This document shows positions 17,640-30,783 of a DNA stretch of 64,000 nt, in pieces. The position numbers were made by a program, and so were the translations under genes. The notes beneath the pieces were generated by a model, which saw only the letters and a list, made by a program, of their open reading frames with translations, had not been told where the DNA came from and made no database searches. The stretch is from Nonomuraea angiospora. GTDB taxonomy: Bacteria > Actinomycetota > Actinomycetes > Streptosporangiales > Streptosporangiaceae. Every line of letters begins with the position of its first letter. Within the stretch, counting starts at the first letter, position 1. The DNA lies in assembly GCF_014873145.1 (NCBI RefSeq), contig NZ_JADBEK010000001.1, forward strand, positions 8,680,001 to 8,744,000, written 5' to 3'.

Positions 17640-18395
17640 GTGGGCGCGGGGCACCATCACCAGCTCTACCTGCCGGGCGACTCGGTCGTGCACCGGCTGC
17701 CGCCGCAGTGCAAGCTGCTGGCCGTCTTCGCCTTCGCGATCGTCGTGGTGGCCACGCCTAGGGAAAGGTTCTGGGCGTTCGCGCTCTACGCCGCCCTGCT
17801 GGGGGCCGTGGCGGTGGCCGCGCGGGTGCCGCTGCCGTACGTGCTGCGGCGGATGGTGATCGAGGTGCCCTTCGTGCTGTTCGCCTTCCTCATCCCGGTC
17901 ATCGGGCTGGGGGATCGGACCACGGTCCTCGGGGTCTCGCTGAGCGTGCCCGGCCTCTGGGCCGCCTGGAACATCCTGGCCAAGGCCACGCTCGGCGTGA
18001 TCGCCTCCATCCTGCTCGCGGCCACCACCGAGCCGCGGGTGATCCTGATCGGCGCCCAGCGGCTGCGGCTGCCGGCCCTGCTGGTGCAGATCGCCATGTT
18101 CATGCTGAGGTACATGGACGTGATCGTGGACGAGATGCGGCGGATGCGGGTGGCCAGGGAGTCGCGCGGGTTCGTGGCGCGTGATCTGCGGCACGTCCCG
18201 GTGATCGCCCGGTCCGCCGGGGCGCTGTTCATCCGTTCGTACGAGCGGGGCGAGCGCGTGCATCTGGCCATGCTCAGCAGGGGATACACCGGCACGATGC
18301 CGATGATCCAAGATATTTCGGCATCTGTACGTCAATGGGGCATCGCTCTGGCTCTGCCGGCCGCGGCCCTCGCAGTATGGGGACTTTCGTGGTGA
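17640..18395 (+). CDS. cbiQ: CbiQ, transmembrane T component of the ECF importer
   Basis: A 251-residue membrane protein with HRLPPQCKLLAVFAF at the start, several hydrophobic helices, and the ATPase-coupling helices containing the conserved Ala-Arg-Gly type motifs (VARESRGF and LAMLSRGYTG). It links the CbiO ATPase to the CbiMN substrate component. The GTG start lies 3 bases after the cbiM stop, and its own stop overlaps the cbiO GTG start by 4 bases. Confidence 0.93.
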   Translation: MGAGHHHQLYLPGDSVVHRLPPQCKLLAVFAFAIVVVATPRERFWAFALYAALLGAVAVAARVPLPYVLRRMVIEVPFVLFAFLIPVIGLGDRTTVLGVSLSVPGLWAAWNILAKATLGVIASILLAATTEPRVILIGAQRLRLPALLVQIAMFMLRYMDVIVDEMRRMRVARESRGFVARDLRHVPVIARSAGALFIRSYERGERVHLAMLSRGYTGTMPMIQDISASVRQWGIALALPAAALAVWGLSW

Positions 18396-19126
18396 ACTCT
18401 CTCGACGTCCGGCAACTCGCCTACGCCTATCCCGACGGCACGCAGGCGTTGTTCGGCGTGGACCTGTCGATCGGCCGCGGCGAGCGCGTGGCCCTGCTCG
18501 GCCCGAACGGCGCCGGCAAGACCACCCTCGTCATGCATCTCAACGGCATTCTCACCCCGGGCCACGGCACTGTCACCGTGGCCGGCACGCCGGTGCGCAA
18601 GGACACGCTCAAGGAGGTCAGGCAGCGCGTCGGCCTGGTCTTCCAGGACCCGGACGACCAGCTCTTCATGCCCACGGTCCGGGACGACGTCGCCTTCGGC
18701 CCGGCCAACGCGGGCGTGCGGGGCGAGGACCTCAACCGCGTGGTCAAGGACGCCCTGGAGCGGGTCGGCATGCTGGAGGCCATCGACCGGCCGCCGCATC
18801 ACCTGTCGTTCGGGCAGCGGCGCCGGGTGGCGGTGGCGACCGTGCTGGCCATGGCGCCGGAGATCCTGGTGCTCGACGAGCCCTCCTCCAACCTCGACCC
18901 GGCCGCCCGCAGGGAGCTGGCCGAGATCCTGCGCTCGCTCGACGTGACGGTGCTCATGGTCACGCACGACCTTCCGTACGCGCTGGAATTGTGCGAACGT
19001 TCGCTGATCCTTTCCGGCGGCGTGATCGCCGCCGACGGGCCCACGCGTGAGCTGCTCTCGGACGCGGAACTGCTGGCCGAGCACCGCCTGGAGCTGCCAT
19101 ACGGATTCGCGATCCCTGCGGTGTGA
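18392..19126 (+). CDS. cbiO: CbiO, ATPase of the ECF cobalt/nickel importer
   Basis: A 244-residue ABC ATPase. Walker A GPNGAGKTT is at residues 37-45, the Q-loop is in VFQDPDDQLF, the signature is LSFGQRRRV, Walker B is ILVLDEPSSNLD, and the switch His is in MVTHDLPYA. The QDPDDQLF stretch is typical of ECF ATPases. GTG 18392 overlaps the cbiQ stop (GTGA); ATG 18377 is also in frame. A single CbiO implies a homodimeric ATPase. Confidence 0.93.
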   Translation: MNSLDVRQLAYAYPDGTQALFGVDLSIGRGERVALLGPNGAGKTTLVMHLNGILTPGHGTVTVAGTPVRKDTLKEVRQRVGLVFQDPDDQLFMPTVRDDVAFGPANAGVRGEDLNRVVKDALERVGMLEAIDRPPHHLSFGQRRRVAVATVLAMAPEILVLDEPSSNLDPAARRELAEILRSLDVTVLMVTHDLPYALELCERSLILSGGVIAADGPTRELLSDAELLAEHRLELPYGFAIPAV

Positions 19127-19221
19127 GGGAATTTATCCGCCTCCCGTCCGCCTCTTCATAGTTTGTGCATGCCCGGGACCCGGGGATGTCGAAGTACAGT
19201 GGCTCATCGAGGAGGGGCCAA

Positions 19222-19560
19222 ATGAAGCTGCGGCTTGCGCGACACGCCCTTGGCGATGCCGTGGTGGTGGCCGTTGAGGGAGAGCTCGACCTGTTCACCG
19301 CACCGTTCCTGCGCGACGAGGTGCGTGACGCGATCAAGCAGGACAGCGCCAGGCTGGTGCTCGACCTGCAGCAGCTGTCGTTCATGGACTCCAGCGGCCT
19401 GTCGGTGCTGATCGAGGCCTGGCGGCTGGCGACGGGCGAGGGCGGCGGCGTGTCCCTGGCGGCGCCCCAGGCGCCCGTGGCGCGCATTCTCCGTACGACG
19501 GGGCTGGACCGGCGCATCAAGGTCTATTCCGACGTCGACAGCGCTGTGGGTGAGATTTGA
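19222..19560 (+). CDS. STAS-domain anti-sigma factor antagonist
   Basis: A 112-residue single-domain protein. The strand-helix pattern ends in SFMDSSGLSVLIEAW, where DSSG (56-59) carries the serine phosphorylated by partner anti-sigma kinases in the SpoIIAA/BldG group. It would release a sigma factor by binding its HATPase-type anti-sigma kinase. ATG 19222 has GGAGGGG upstream. It stands alone, with no anti-sigma kinase adjacent. The SpoIIE-type phosphatase at 31.6 kb could act on such a protein, but that is speculation. Confidence 0.88.
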   Translation: MKLRLARHALGDAVVVAVEGELDLFTAPFLRDEVRDAIKQDSARLVLDLQQLSFMDSSGLSVLIEAWRLATGEGGGVSLAAPQAPVARILRTTGLDRRIKVYSDVDSAVGEI

Positions 19561-19568
19561 CGCCCCCC

Positions 19569-19586
19569 GAGTAGAACTTCATTCGG
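19569..19586. promoter_or_regulatory. Candidate fatty-acid operator upstream of the SDR gene
   Basis: GAGTAGAACTTCATTCGG, whose core GAA-N5-TTC is palindromic, lies 22 bases before the SDR start. Sixteen of 18 bases recur at 42033-42050 before the thiolase. Twelve of 14 core bases recur in the acyl-CoA dehydrogenase promoter (36788-36805). Confidence 0.45.
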
Positions 19587-19608
19587 TCGGCGGGTTAGGG
19601 TCCGGGAT

Positions 19609-20382
19609 ATGGACGTGAACGGATCTGCAGCAATCATCTCCGGCGGCGCCAGCGGCCTCGGCGAGGCCACGGCCCGCGAGCTGGCCCGCGCGGGCGCCAC
19701 GGTCGTCGTCGCCGACCTCAACGAGGAGCGCGGCAAGACCGTCGCCGACGAGATCGGCGGGGTGTTCGTCAAGACCGACGTGTCGGACGACGAGCAGGTG
19801 CAGGCCGCCGTGGACGCCGCGGTGGCCACCGGCAAGCCGCTGCGCGTGGTGGTCAACAGCGCCGGCATCGGCTGGGCCGAGCGCACGGTCAACCGTGACG
19901 GCAGCCCGCACAACCCGGCCACGTACCGCAAGGTCATCGAGGTCAACCTGATCGGCACGTTCAACCTCATGCGCATCGGCGCCGCGGCGATCGCCAAGAC
20001 GGAGCCGGCCGACGCGGACGGGCAGCGGGGCGTGGTGATCAACACGGCCTCCGTGGCGGCGCTGGAGGGCCAGACGGGGCAGCTGGCGTACTCCGCCTCC
20101 AAGGGCGGCATCGTGGGCATGACGGTGCCCGCGGCGCGCGACCTGGCCGCGATCGGCGTGCGGGTGAACACGATCTGCCCGGGCATCATCGACACGCCCA
20201 TCTACGGCTTCACGGCGAACTCGGAGGAGTTCAAGGCCAAGCTCGTGGCGCCGGTGGTGTTCCCCAAGCGCATGGGGCGGGCCGACGAGTTCGCGCACCT
20301 GGTGCACTCGCTGATCCAGAACGACTACATGAACGCCGAGGTCATCCGCTTCGACGGCGGCATCCGCTTCCAGCCCAAGTGA
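19609..20382 (+). CDS. Short-chain dehydrogenase, 3-hydroxyacyl-CoA dehydrogenase (HSD10) type
   Basis: A 257-residue SDR. The cofactor motif ISGGASGLGEATA is at the N-terminus. VVNSAGIGWAERT and the catalytic Tyr/Lys of YSASK (about 161-165) follow. QRGVVINTASVAALEGQTGQLAY and the ending NAEVIRFDGGIRFQPK are characteristic of type II 3-hydroxyacyl-CoA dehydrogenases. It would oxidise L-3-hydroxyacyl-CoA with NAD+. The enoyl-CoA hydratase gene follows after 7 bases, making a two-step beta-oxidation pair. Confidence 0.88.
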   Translation: MDVNGSAAIISGGASGLGEATARELARAGATVVVADLNEERGKTVADEIGGVFVKTDVSDDEQVQAAVDAAVATGKPLRVVVNSAGIGWAERTVNRDGSPHNPATYRKVIEVNLIGTFNLMRIGAAAIAKTEPADADGQRGVVINTASVAALEGQTGQLAYSASKGGIVGMTVPAARDLAAIGVRVNTICPGIIDTPIYGFTANSEEFKAKLVAPVVFPKRMGRADEFAHLVHSLIQNDYMNAEVIRFDGGIRFQPK

Positions 20383-20389
20383 GGTCTCG

Positions 20390-21154
20390 TTGTCTGACGA
20401 AGTGCTCGTCGAGGAATCCGAGAACGTCGCCGTAATCACGATAAATCGCCCTAAAGCGCGGAATGCCGTGAATGGGGCGGTGGCGCGGGGGATCGCCGAG
20501 GCGCTGGACGCGCTCGACGCCCGCCCCGACATTTCCACCTATGTCCTGACCGGTGCCGGTGGCACCTTCTCCGCGGGCATGGACCTCAAGGGGTTCCTGT
20601 CCGGCGACTTCCCGGTGGTCGAGGGGCGCGGCTTCGGCGGGCTCGCCGAGTCGCCGCCGAAGAAGCCGCTGGTGGCCGCCGTGGAGGGCTACGCGCTCGC
20701 GGGCGGGTTCGAGCTGGCGCTGTCGTGCGACGTCATCGTGGCCTCGTCGGAGGCCAAGTTCGGCCTGCCGGAGCCCAAGCGCGGGCTGGTGGCGGGCGCG
20801 GGCGGCGTCATGCGGCTGCCGCGCCGGATCCCGTACCACGTGGCCATGGAGATCGCCCTGACCGGCGACCACTATCCGGCGGCGCGGCTGTACGAGCTCG
20901 GGCTGGTCAACCGGATCACCGAGCCGGGGCGGGCGCTGGAGGGCGCGCTGGAGCTGGCTCGCAAGATCGCTGCCAACGCGCCGCTGGCGCTCGCCGCGAC
21001 CAAGAAGGTGATCATCGAGTCGCAGGACTGGTCGCTGGAGGAGATGTTCGCCAAGCAGGGGGCGATCGTCGGGCCGGTGTTCGGCTCGAAGGACGCCATG
21101 GAGGGCGCGGCCGCCTTCGCCGAGAAGCGCGCCCCTCGCTGGACGGGCGAGTAA
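20390..21154 (+). CDS. Enoyl-CoA hydratase/isomerase (crotonase) family protein
   Basis: A 254-residue crotonase-fold protein. NRPKARNAVNGAV is at the start, the oxyanion-hole segment is AGGTFSAGMDLKGF, and a second is EGYALAGGFELALSCD. The catalytic region GLPEPKRGLVAGAGG retains one Glu (LPEP). It should hydrate 2-enoyl-CoA, the step before the SDR. The TTG start at 20390 is 7 bases after the SDR stop, so the two are translated together. A GC-rich hairpin follows 23 bases after the stop. Confidence 0.88.
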   Translation: MSDEVLVEESENVAVITINRPKARNAVNGAVARGIAEALDALDARPDISTYVLTGAGGTFSAGMDLKGFLSGDFPVVEGRGFGGLAESPPKKPLVAAVEGYALAGGFELALSCDVIVASSEAKFGLPEPKRGLVAGAGGVMRLPRRIPYHVAMEIALTGDHYPAARLYELGLVNRITEPGRALEGALELARKIAANAPLALAATKKVIIESQDWSLEEMFAKQGAIVGPVFGSKDAMEGAAAFAEKRAPRWTGE

Positions 21155-21177
21155 CCGCCCGACGCCAGGCCCCTCAC

Positions 21178-21211
21178 GGGCGGGAGAGCCCACCCCACCG
21201 CCCTCCCGCCC
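21178..21211. terminator. Weak hairpin after the hydratase gene
   Basis: GGGCGGGAG (21178-21186) pairs with CTCCCGCCC (21203-21211) across a 16-base loop, 23 bases after the stop. No U-run follows. It is only a candidate terminator. The remaining 200 bases up to the rhomboid gene show nothing else. Confidence 0.35.
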
Positions 21212-21410
21212 GAGCCACCCCACGGCTCCGCCTTTTCGTCACCCTCCCCAAGCGCCGCCGGGGCGGCCCGCTTGCCCTGCCATTCCTCCCCCCAAAGGAC
21301 CTCAGCCCGCTCCTGCGGATGCCTGCGTGCGGTCAGGGACGGCTTTTAGCGCGTGCATAAGTGTTCCTGGCTACGGTAAAGAAAGAGAAGGCAACGTACC
21401 GGGAGAGCGC

Positions 21411-22034
21411 ATGAGCGACTATTCGGGTCACAGGTTCGAGTCGGCCAAGCGTGGCGCCGGGGCGCTCCTGTCCGGTGCGCTGAGCGCGCTCGCCGTCGTG
21501 GTCGCCATGCTGGTCGTGATGTGGGTCGTCGAGGGCTTCGACTTCGTGCTGAACGGCAGGCTCGACCGCGAGTTCGGCATCATCGGATGGGAGCCCGACG
21601 GCCTGATCGGCATCCTGTTCGCCCCGTTCCTGCACGGCGGCTTCGGCCATCTCATGGCCAACTCGCTGCCGCTGCTGGTCCTCGGCTTCCTGGCCGGCCT
21701 GCGTGACCTGCGCAAGTTCCTGTGGGCCAGCGTGCTGATCATCCTCATCGGCGGCTTCGGCACCTGGCTGACCAGCCCCAACGTCTACACGGTCGGCGCC
21801 AGCGGCCTGATCTTCGGCTACTTCGGGTACATCCTGGCCCGCGGCCTGTTCGACCGCAGGCTGCTCGACATCGTCATCGCCGCCGGCGTGGGCTTCGCGT
21901 ACTGGGGGATCCTGGCGGGGCTGCTGCCCAACCAGCAGGGCATCTCCTGGCAGGGCCACCTGTTCGGGCTCATCGGCGGCGTGGTGGCAGGCTGGGTGCT
22001 GCGCCGCAAGCGCCGCGAGATCCCGGCGTACTGA
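21411..22034 (+). CDS. Rhomboid-family intramembrane serine protease
   Basis: A 207-residue membrane protein. The rhomboid motifs are in order: an H-x-x-x-N type helix (FGHLMANSLPLLVLGF), the catalytic serine in VGASGLIFGYFGY (Ser131), and the partner histidine in SWQGHLFGLIGG (His183) in the last helix. It would cleave membrane-embedded substrates. About six helices and a basic C-terminus (RRKRREIPAY). ATG 21411 follows GGGAGAG. It is convergent with the YqhA-like gene, stops 3 bases apart. Confidence 0.9.
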   Translation: MSDYSGHRFESAKRGAGALLSGALSALAVVVAMLVVMWVVEGFDFVLNGRLDREFGIIGWEPDGLIGILFAPFLHGGFGHLMANSLPLLVLGFLAGLRDLRKFLWASVLIILIGGFGTWLTSPNVYTVGASGLIFGYFGYILARGLFDRRLLDIVIAAGVGFAYWGILAGLLPNQQGISWQGHLFGLIGGVVAGWVLRRKRREIPAY

Positions 22035-22037
22035 GCC

Positions 22038-22625
22038 TCAGAGATGTGACCGCGTGTGCTCCGCCGGGGAGGTGGACAGCAGGCGGTCGATGTAGGCGAG
22101 GCCGATGGCCGAGGCCACGAAGGCCAGGTGCATGATCGTCTGCCACATGATCTTGTCGTTGGGCGTCGACTGAGCCCTGATGAACGTCTGCAGCAGGTGC
22201 ACCGAGGAGATGCCGATGATGGCCGTGGCCAGCTTGACCTTCAGCACGTTCGCGTTGACGTGGGAGAGCCACTCGGGCTCGTCGGGGTGGTCGTTGAGGT
22301 TGATGCGCGAGACGAACGTCTCGTAACCGCCGATGATCACCATGATCAGCAGGTTGGAGATCATCACCACGTCGATCAGCGCCAGGACCGTGAGCATGAC
22401 CACGACCTCGGGCGACGGCGTCGCCGCGGTGACCGGCGCGGTGTGCAGGAACACCGTCTCGATCAGGTGCCAGAGCTCCAGCGCGAACTGCCAGACGTAC
22501 ACCGCCTGGGCCACGATGAGGCCCAGGTAGAGCGGGACCTGGAGCCAGCGGCTGGCGAACATCAGATAGCCGAGGCTCTTCGGGCGTGAGATTCCCTGGC
22601 CGGATCTGACTTTTTCGGGCAACAA
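22038..22625 (-). CDS. YqhA-like (UPF0114) membrane protein
   Basis: A 195-residue protein with about four helices: SRWLQVPLYLGLIVAQAVYV, VVMLTVLALIDVVMISNLLIM, a segment near VLKVKLATAIIGISSVHLL, and IMHLAFVASAIGLAYIDRLL. The stretch MVIIGGYETFVSRI is typical of the family. Function is not established for the family. A TTG start at 22625 or 22622, with TAGGAAAC ahead, is likely. It is head to head with the BlaI-type regulator only some 36 bases away, so both promoters overlap. Confidence 0.85.
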   Translation of the reverse strand: MLPEKVRSGQGISRPKSLGYLMFASRWLQVPLYLGLIVAQAVYVWQFALELWHLIETVFLHTAPVTAATPSPEVVVMLTVLALIDVVMISNLLIMVIIGGYETFVSRINLNDHPDEPEWLSHVNANVLKVKLATAIIGISSVHLLQTFIRAQSTPNDKIMWQTIMHLAFVASAIGLAYIDRLLSTSPAEHTRSHL

Positions 22626-22661
22626 TGTTTCCTACTAATCGAGCCGGGAGGATTGGGTCAG

Positions 22662-26848
<4,187 letters not shown>

Positions 26849-26867
26849 GGCTCCGGGGCCGATCCCG

Positions 26868-27974
26868 TCAGTTCTTGCCGGTGACCTCGGCGGCGCCGGG
26901 GACGTCGCTCAGGGGACGCGAGGCGGGGCCGACGTAGTTGGCGCTCGGGCGCACGAGGCGGCCCGTGAGCTTCTGCTCCAGGACGTGCGCGGCCCAGCCG
27001 GCCGTGCGGGCGCAGGTGAACATCGAGGTGAACATGTGGGAGGGCACCTCGGCGAAGTCCAGGACCACGGCCGCCCAGTATTCGACGTTGGTGGCCAGCA
27101 CCCGGTCGGGCTTGCGGGCGTGCAGCTCGTCCAGCGCGGCCTGCTCCAGCGCCGCGGCGACCTCGTAGCGGGGGGCGTCGAGCTCCTTGGCGGTGCGGCG
27201 GAGCACGCGGGCACGCGGGTCCTCGGCGCGGTAGACGCGGTGCCCGAAGCCCATGAGCCGGTTGCCCTTGTCGAGCTCGCTCTGGACGTACTTCTTGGCG
27301 TCGCCGAGCTGCTCGACGCCCTCGATCATGTGCAGGACGCGGGCCGGGGCGCCGCCGTGCAGCGGGCCCGACATGGCGCCGACGGCGCCGGAGAGCGCGG
27401 CCGCCACGTCGGCCCCGGTGGAGGCGATGACGCGGGCGGTGAACGTGGAGGCGTTCATGCCGTGCTCGGCGGCGGAGGTCCAGTAAGCGTCGATGGCCTT
27501 GACGTGCTTGGGATCAGGCTCACCGCGCCAGCGGATCATGAAACGTTCGACGATGGTCTCGGCCTCGTCGACCCGGCTCTGCGGCACCATGGGCAGGCCG
27601 AGGCCGCGCGCGGACTGCGCGACGAAGGAGAGGGCCATGACGGAGGCGCGGGCGAGCTGGTCGCGGGCCTCCTCGTCACTGATGTCGAGCAGGGGCTTGA
27701 AGCCGTAGGCCGGAGCCAGCATGGCCAGGGCGCTCTGCACGTCTACGCGGATGTCACCGGAGTGGACAGGGATGGGGTACGGCTCCGCCGGGGGCAGGCC
27801 CGGCTGGAACTTGTTGTCGACCAGCAGGCCCCAGACAGCCCCGAACGGGACACGGCCGACCAGTTCCTCAATGTCGACGCCCCGGTATCGAAGGGCGCCC
27901 CCTTCTTTGTCCGGTTCCGCGATCTCGGTCTCGAAAGCTACGACGCCTTCGAGCCCGGGTTTGAAGTCGGACAT
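26868..27974 (-). CDS. citA: Citrate synthase (CitA/citrate synthase 2 type)
   Basis: A 368-residue citrate synthase condensing oxaloacetate and acetyl-CoA. The opening LEGVVAFETEIAEPDKEGG is typical of the short actinobacterial paralogue. Catalytic segments include EHGMNASTFTARVIASTGAD (first His), GPLHGGAPARV (second His) and MGFGHRVYRAEDPR. At 368 residues it is shorter than the main hexameric enzyme (about 430), so it is likely the second citrate synthase or a methylcitrate-type enzyme. GGGAGG precedes the ATG. Divergent from pdxH across 137 bases. Confidence 0.9.
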   Translation of the reverse strand: MSDFKPGLEGVVAFETEIAEPDKEGGALRYRGVDIEELVGRVPFGAVWGLLVDNKFQPGLPPAEPYPIPVHSGDIRVDVQSALAMLAPAYGFKPLLDISDEEARDQLARASVMALSFVAQSARGLGLPMVPQSRVDEAETIVERFMIRWRGEPDPKHVKAIDAYWTSAAEHGMNASTFTARVIASTGADVAAALSGAVGAMSGPLHGGAPARVLHMIEGVEQLGDAKKYVQSELDKGNRLMGFGHRVYRAEDPRARVLRRTAKELDAPRYEVAAALEQAALDELHARKPDRVLATNVEYWAAVVLDFAEVPSHMFTSMFTCARTAGWAAHVLEQKLTGRLVRPSANYVGPASRPLSDVPGAAEVTGKN

Positions 27975-28111
27975 ACTCGGCCGCCTCCCTTTCCCTTGCC
28001 ATGTTTGGGCAATGCCTTGATGTCGAGATACCGGCGGGTCAATTTAACCCCTTCCCAGGTCGTGCTCGGTCTCGGGACCCGCCGTAAGGCCAAACCCGCT
28101 GGTGAGGGGGG

Positions 28112-28807
28112 TTGCATGGGATCTACCACACAAGCGCGCAAGAATACCGTCTCGTGGATGCCACCCCGCGCCCGCCCGTGCTGGCGGGGCTACGCCGAAC
28201 GTACGAGGGCCGGCCGCTGCTCGAATCCGACCTCGCGTCCGACCCCATGGAGCAGTTCACCTTCTGGCTCCAGGACGCGCTCGAGTCCGGCCTGCCCGAA
28301 CCCAACGCCATGGTCCTGGCCACCGCCTCGTCCGGCGGCCGCCCGAGCGCCAGGACGGTCCTGCTGAAGGGCTATGACGAACGCGGCTTCGTCTTCTACA
28401 CCAACTACGAGTCGCGCAAGGGCCGCGACCTGGCCGAGAACCCCCGTGCGTCACTGCTGTTCCCCTGGCATCCGATCCGCCGCCAGGTACGCATCGAGGG
28501 CACCGTGACGCGGATCTCCCACGAGGAGTCGGCCGAGTACTACAACTCGCGCCCGTACGGCTCGCGCATCGGCGCCTGGGCGTCGCGGCAGTCGGCCGTC
28601 GTGCGGTCAAGGGAGGAACTGGACGAGCGCTACGCCGAGCTGGCCGAACGCTGGCCGGAGAGTCCGCCGGTGCCCGACTTCTGGGGAGGTTTCCGGGTCT
28701 ATCCGATCGAGATGGAGTTCTGGCAGGGACAACTCGACCGGATGCACGACAGGCTCCGTTATCGGCGGACAAGACCCGGTTGGGCCCTGGAAAGGCTGGC
28801 ACCTTAA
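28112..28807 (+). CDS. pdxH: Pyridoxamine 5'-phosphate oxidase
   Basis: An FMN enzyme making pyridoxal phosphate from pyridoxine or pyridoxamine phosphate. It has LRRTYEGRPL and SDPMEQFTFWLQDAL, then the FMN-binding ARTVLLKGYDERGFVFYTNY, SRKGRDLAENPRASLLFPW and the C-terminal GFRVYPIEMEFWQG with LHDR-like RMHDRLRYRR. The start is uncertain. TTG 28112 gives 231 residues but abuts the GAGGGG site; GTG 28154 or 28178 would give 217 or 209 residues. The family core begins near residue 25. The MFS gene follows 10 bases downstream. Confidence 0.9.
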   Translation: MHGIYHTSAQEYRLVDATPRPPVLAGLRRTYEGRPLLESDLASDPMEQFTFWLQDALESGLPEPNAMVLATASSGGRPSARTVLLKGYDERGFVFYTNYESRKGRDLAENPRASLLFPWHPIRRQVRIEGTVTRISHEESAEYYNSRPYGSRIGAWASRQSAVVRSREELDERYAELAERWPESPPVPDFWGGFRVYPIEMEFWQGQLDRMHDRLRYRRTRPGWALERLAP

Positions 28808-28817
28808 TGTTCATGGA

Positions 28818-30053
28818 GTGGCGATCGCGGAACTGGTCAAGCGTCATCTTGTAGACACCCGGCCACTTGGCGTACCCGAGTACCGGCGGCTCTGGCTCGG
28901 CCAGGCCGTCTCTCACGTCGGCGTCGGGGCGACCGTCGTGGCCGTGGGCAAGCAGGTCTGGGACCTCACCCACTCCTCGCTGTACGTGGGGCTGCTGGGG
29001 ATGGCCAACCTGATCCCGCTGATCGTCTTCGGCCTGTGGGGAGGGGCGGTCGCCGACGCCGTGGACCGGCGCAAGCTGCTCATCGCCGGCTCGCTCATCG
29101 CGTGGTCGGCGACGCTCCTCATCCTCGGGCAGGCGCTGCTCGGCCTGGGGAACGTCTACCTGATCTTCGGTGCGGTCGCCCTGAACGCCACCGGCTTCGC
29201 GATCACCAGCCCGACCAGGGGCGCGATCATCCCCAGGATCCTGGACAAGGAGCTGGTGCCCGCCGCGAACGCGCTCAACTCGCTCGTCTTCAGCATCGGC
29301 GCGGTCGTGGGCCCGATGATCGGCGCGGTCGCGCTCAGCTCGGGCGGGTTCGCGGCGACGTACGCGATGGACGCCCTGCTCTTCACCGCGAGCCTCTACG
29401 CGGCCCTCAGACTGCCCTCACTGCCCCCATTGGGCGAAGTGCGACGTCCGGGTGCCGGGGCGGTGCTGGAAGGGCTCAGCTTCATCGTCAGGAGCCCGGT
29501 GCTGCTGATGTCGTTCGTGGTGGACATCATCGCGATGGTGTTCGCCCTGCCGCGCGCCCTCTTCCCGGAGCTGACCGATGACAGGTTCGGCGGCTCGACG
29601 ATCGCGCTCGGCTGGATGACCTCCGCCATGGCCATCGGCTCGGTGGCCGGGGCGCTGTTCTCCGGCTGGGTGGGGCGGGTCTCGCGGCAGGGGGTCGCGC
29701 TCGTCGTCGTGATCGCCGTCTGGGGCCTGGCCGTGGCCGCCGCCGGGCTGGCGGGCGAGCTCTGGCTGGTGGTGGCGTTCATGGCCGTGGGCGGGGTGGC
29801 GGACGTGATCTCGTCGGTGTGGCGGCAGTCCATCCTGCAGCTGTACGCGCCCGACGAGATGCGGGGGCGGCTGCAGGGGGCGTTCATGGTGGTCGTGGCG
29901 GGCGGGCCGCGCCTGGGCGAGCTGCGGGCCGGCGCGATGGCGACGACGCTCGGGGTGAGCGGGGCCTGGGTGGGCGGCGGCATCGCCTGTGCCGTCACGG
30001 TGCTGGTCGTCGGCCTGTCCGTGCCCGCCTTCCGCAATTACCGGGCTCGTTAA
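28818..30053 (+). CDS. MFS transporter (EntS/MFS_3-like exporter)
   Basis: A 411-residue permease with about 12 hydrophobic segments. Its N-terminus, PEYRRLWLGQAVSHVG, and the loop GGAVADAVDRRKLLIAG place it in the EntS-like (MFS_3) group, which exports siderophores and other small molecules. A middle loop (RLPSLPPLGEVRRPGAGA) separates the halves. The substrate is unknown. GTG 28818 is 10 bases after pdxH and co-transcription is likely. It converges on udgX with an 10-base gap. An IdeR-type regulator lies 0.7 kb beyond, but no iron box was found here. Confidence 0.88.
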   Translation: MAIAELVKRHLVDTRPLGVPEYRRLWLGQAVSHVGVGATVVAVGKQVWDLTHSSLYVGLLGMANLIPLIVFGLWGGAVADAVDRRKLLIAGSLIAWSATLLILGQALLGLGNVYLIFGAVALNATGFAITSPTRGAIIPRILDKELVPAANALNSLVFSIGAVVGPMIGAVALSSGGFAATYAMDALLFTASLYAALRLPSLPPLGEVRRPGAGAVLEGLSFIVRSPVLLMSFVVDIIAMVFALPRALFPELTDDRFGGSTIALGWMTSAMAIGSVAGALFSGWVGRVSRQGVALVVVIAVWGLAVAAAGLAGELWLVVAFMAVGGVADVISSVWRQSILQLYAPDEMRGRLQGAFMVVVAGGPRLGELRAGAMATTLGVSGAWVGGGIACAVTVLVVGLSVPAFRNYRAR

Positions 30054-30063
30054 AGATCAGAGG

Positions 30064-30681
30064 TCAGACGACCTGGGCGGCCACCTTCAGGTCGGCCAGG
30101 AAGCCCGCGTACGCCTGGTCCCTGTCGGGCGCCCGCAGCACGGCGGACGGGTGGACGGTCGCCACGGCCAGCGCGTCGCCGAGCGGCACCGGCTCGCCCC
30201 GGTAGTGCGTCACCCTGAACTCCCGGCCGAGCAGCGCCCTGGCCGCCGTCGCCCCGAGCACCACGATCACCTCCGGCCGCACGAGGGTCAGCTCCGCGTC
30301 GAGCCACGGATGGCAGGCGTCGATCTCGCCGGCCGTCGGCTTCTGGTGGATCCGCCGCTTGCCGCGAAGGACGAAGGAGAAATGCTTGACGGCGTTGGTG
30401 ACGTAAACGTCCTCCCGCTCGATTCCCGCCTCTTCCAATCCTTTGTCCAGAATGCGGCCGGCCGGGCCCACGAACGGGTGTCCCTGCCGGTCCTCCTGAT
30501 CTCCGGGTTCCTCTCCCACGAGCATGAACCTGGCCCGCTGCGGACCCTCGCCGAAAACGGTCTGGGTGGCGTTCGCGTAGAGCCCGCAGCCCTGGCAGCC
30601 GGCGGCCGCGCGCCGCAGCGAGTCGAGATCGAGCTGGTCGGGAAGGAACTCGGCCGCTCCTTTGTTTCCGTCCTTAACCAT
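30064..30681 (-). CDS. udgX: UdgX-type uracil-DNA glycosylase
   Basis: A 205-residue family 4-related glycosylase. Motif A is GEEPGDQED (57-65). The loop KRRIHQKP (108-115) is the UdgX signature; in Mycobacterium smegmatis UdgX the equivalent histidine makes a covalent bond to the abasic site left after uracil release. Iron-sulfur ligands can be read as Cys29, Cys32, Cys123 and His100, where a Cys stands in ordinary family 4. The late motif VHPSAVLR is present. The divergent neighbour is an IdeR-like regulator, 102 bases away. Confidence 0.9.
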   Translation of the reverse strand: MVKDGNKGAAEFLPDQLDLDSLRRAAAGCQGCGLYANATQTVFGEGPQRARFMLVGEEPGDQEDRQGHPFVGPAGRILDKGLEEAGIEREDVYVTNAVKHFSFVLRGKRRIHQKPTAGEIDACHPWLDAELTLVRPEVIVVLGATAARALLGREFRVTHYRGEPVPLGDALAVATVHPSAVLRAPDRDQAYAGFLADLKVAAQVV

Positions 30682-30783
30682 CGTCGGTCGTTCTCCCAAT
30701 AGGGTTCCTGTGACTTCTGTGCCCGCTGCGGACGGGCCCAGTCCCCGCCACGACCGGCGTAACATTTGATTGGGAGGACTGCC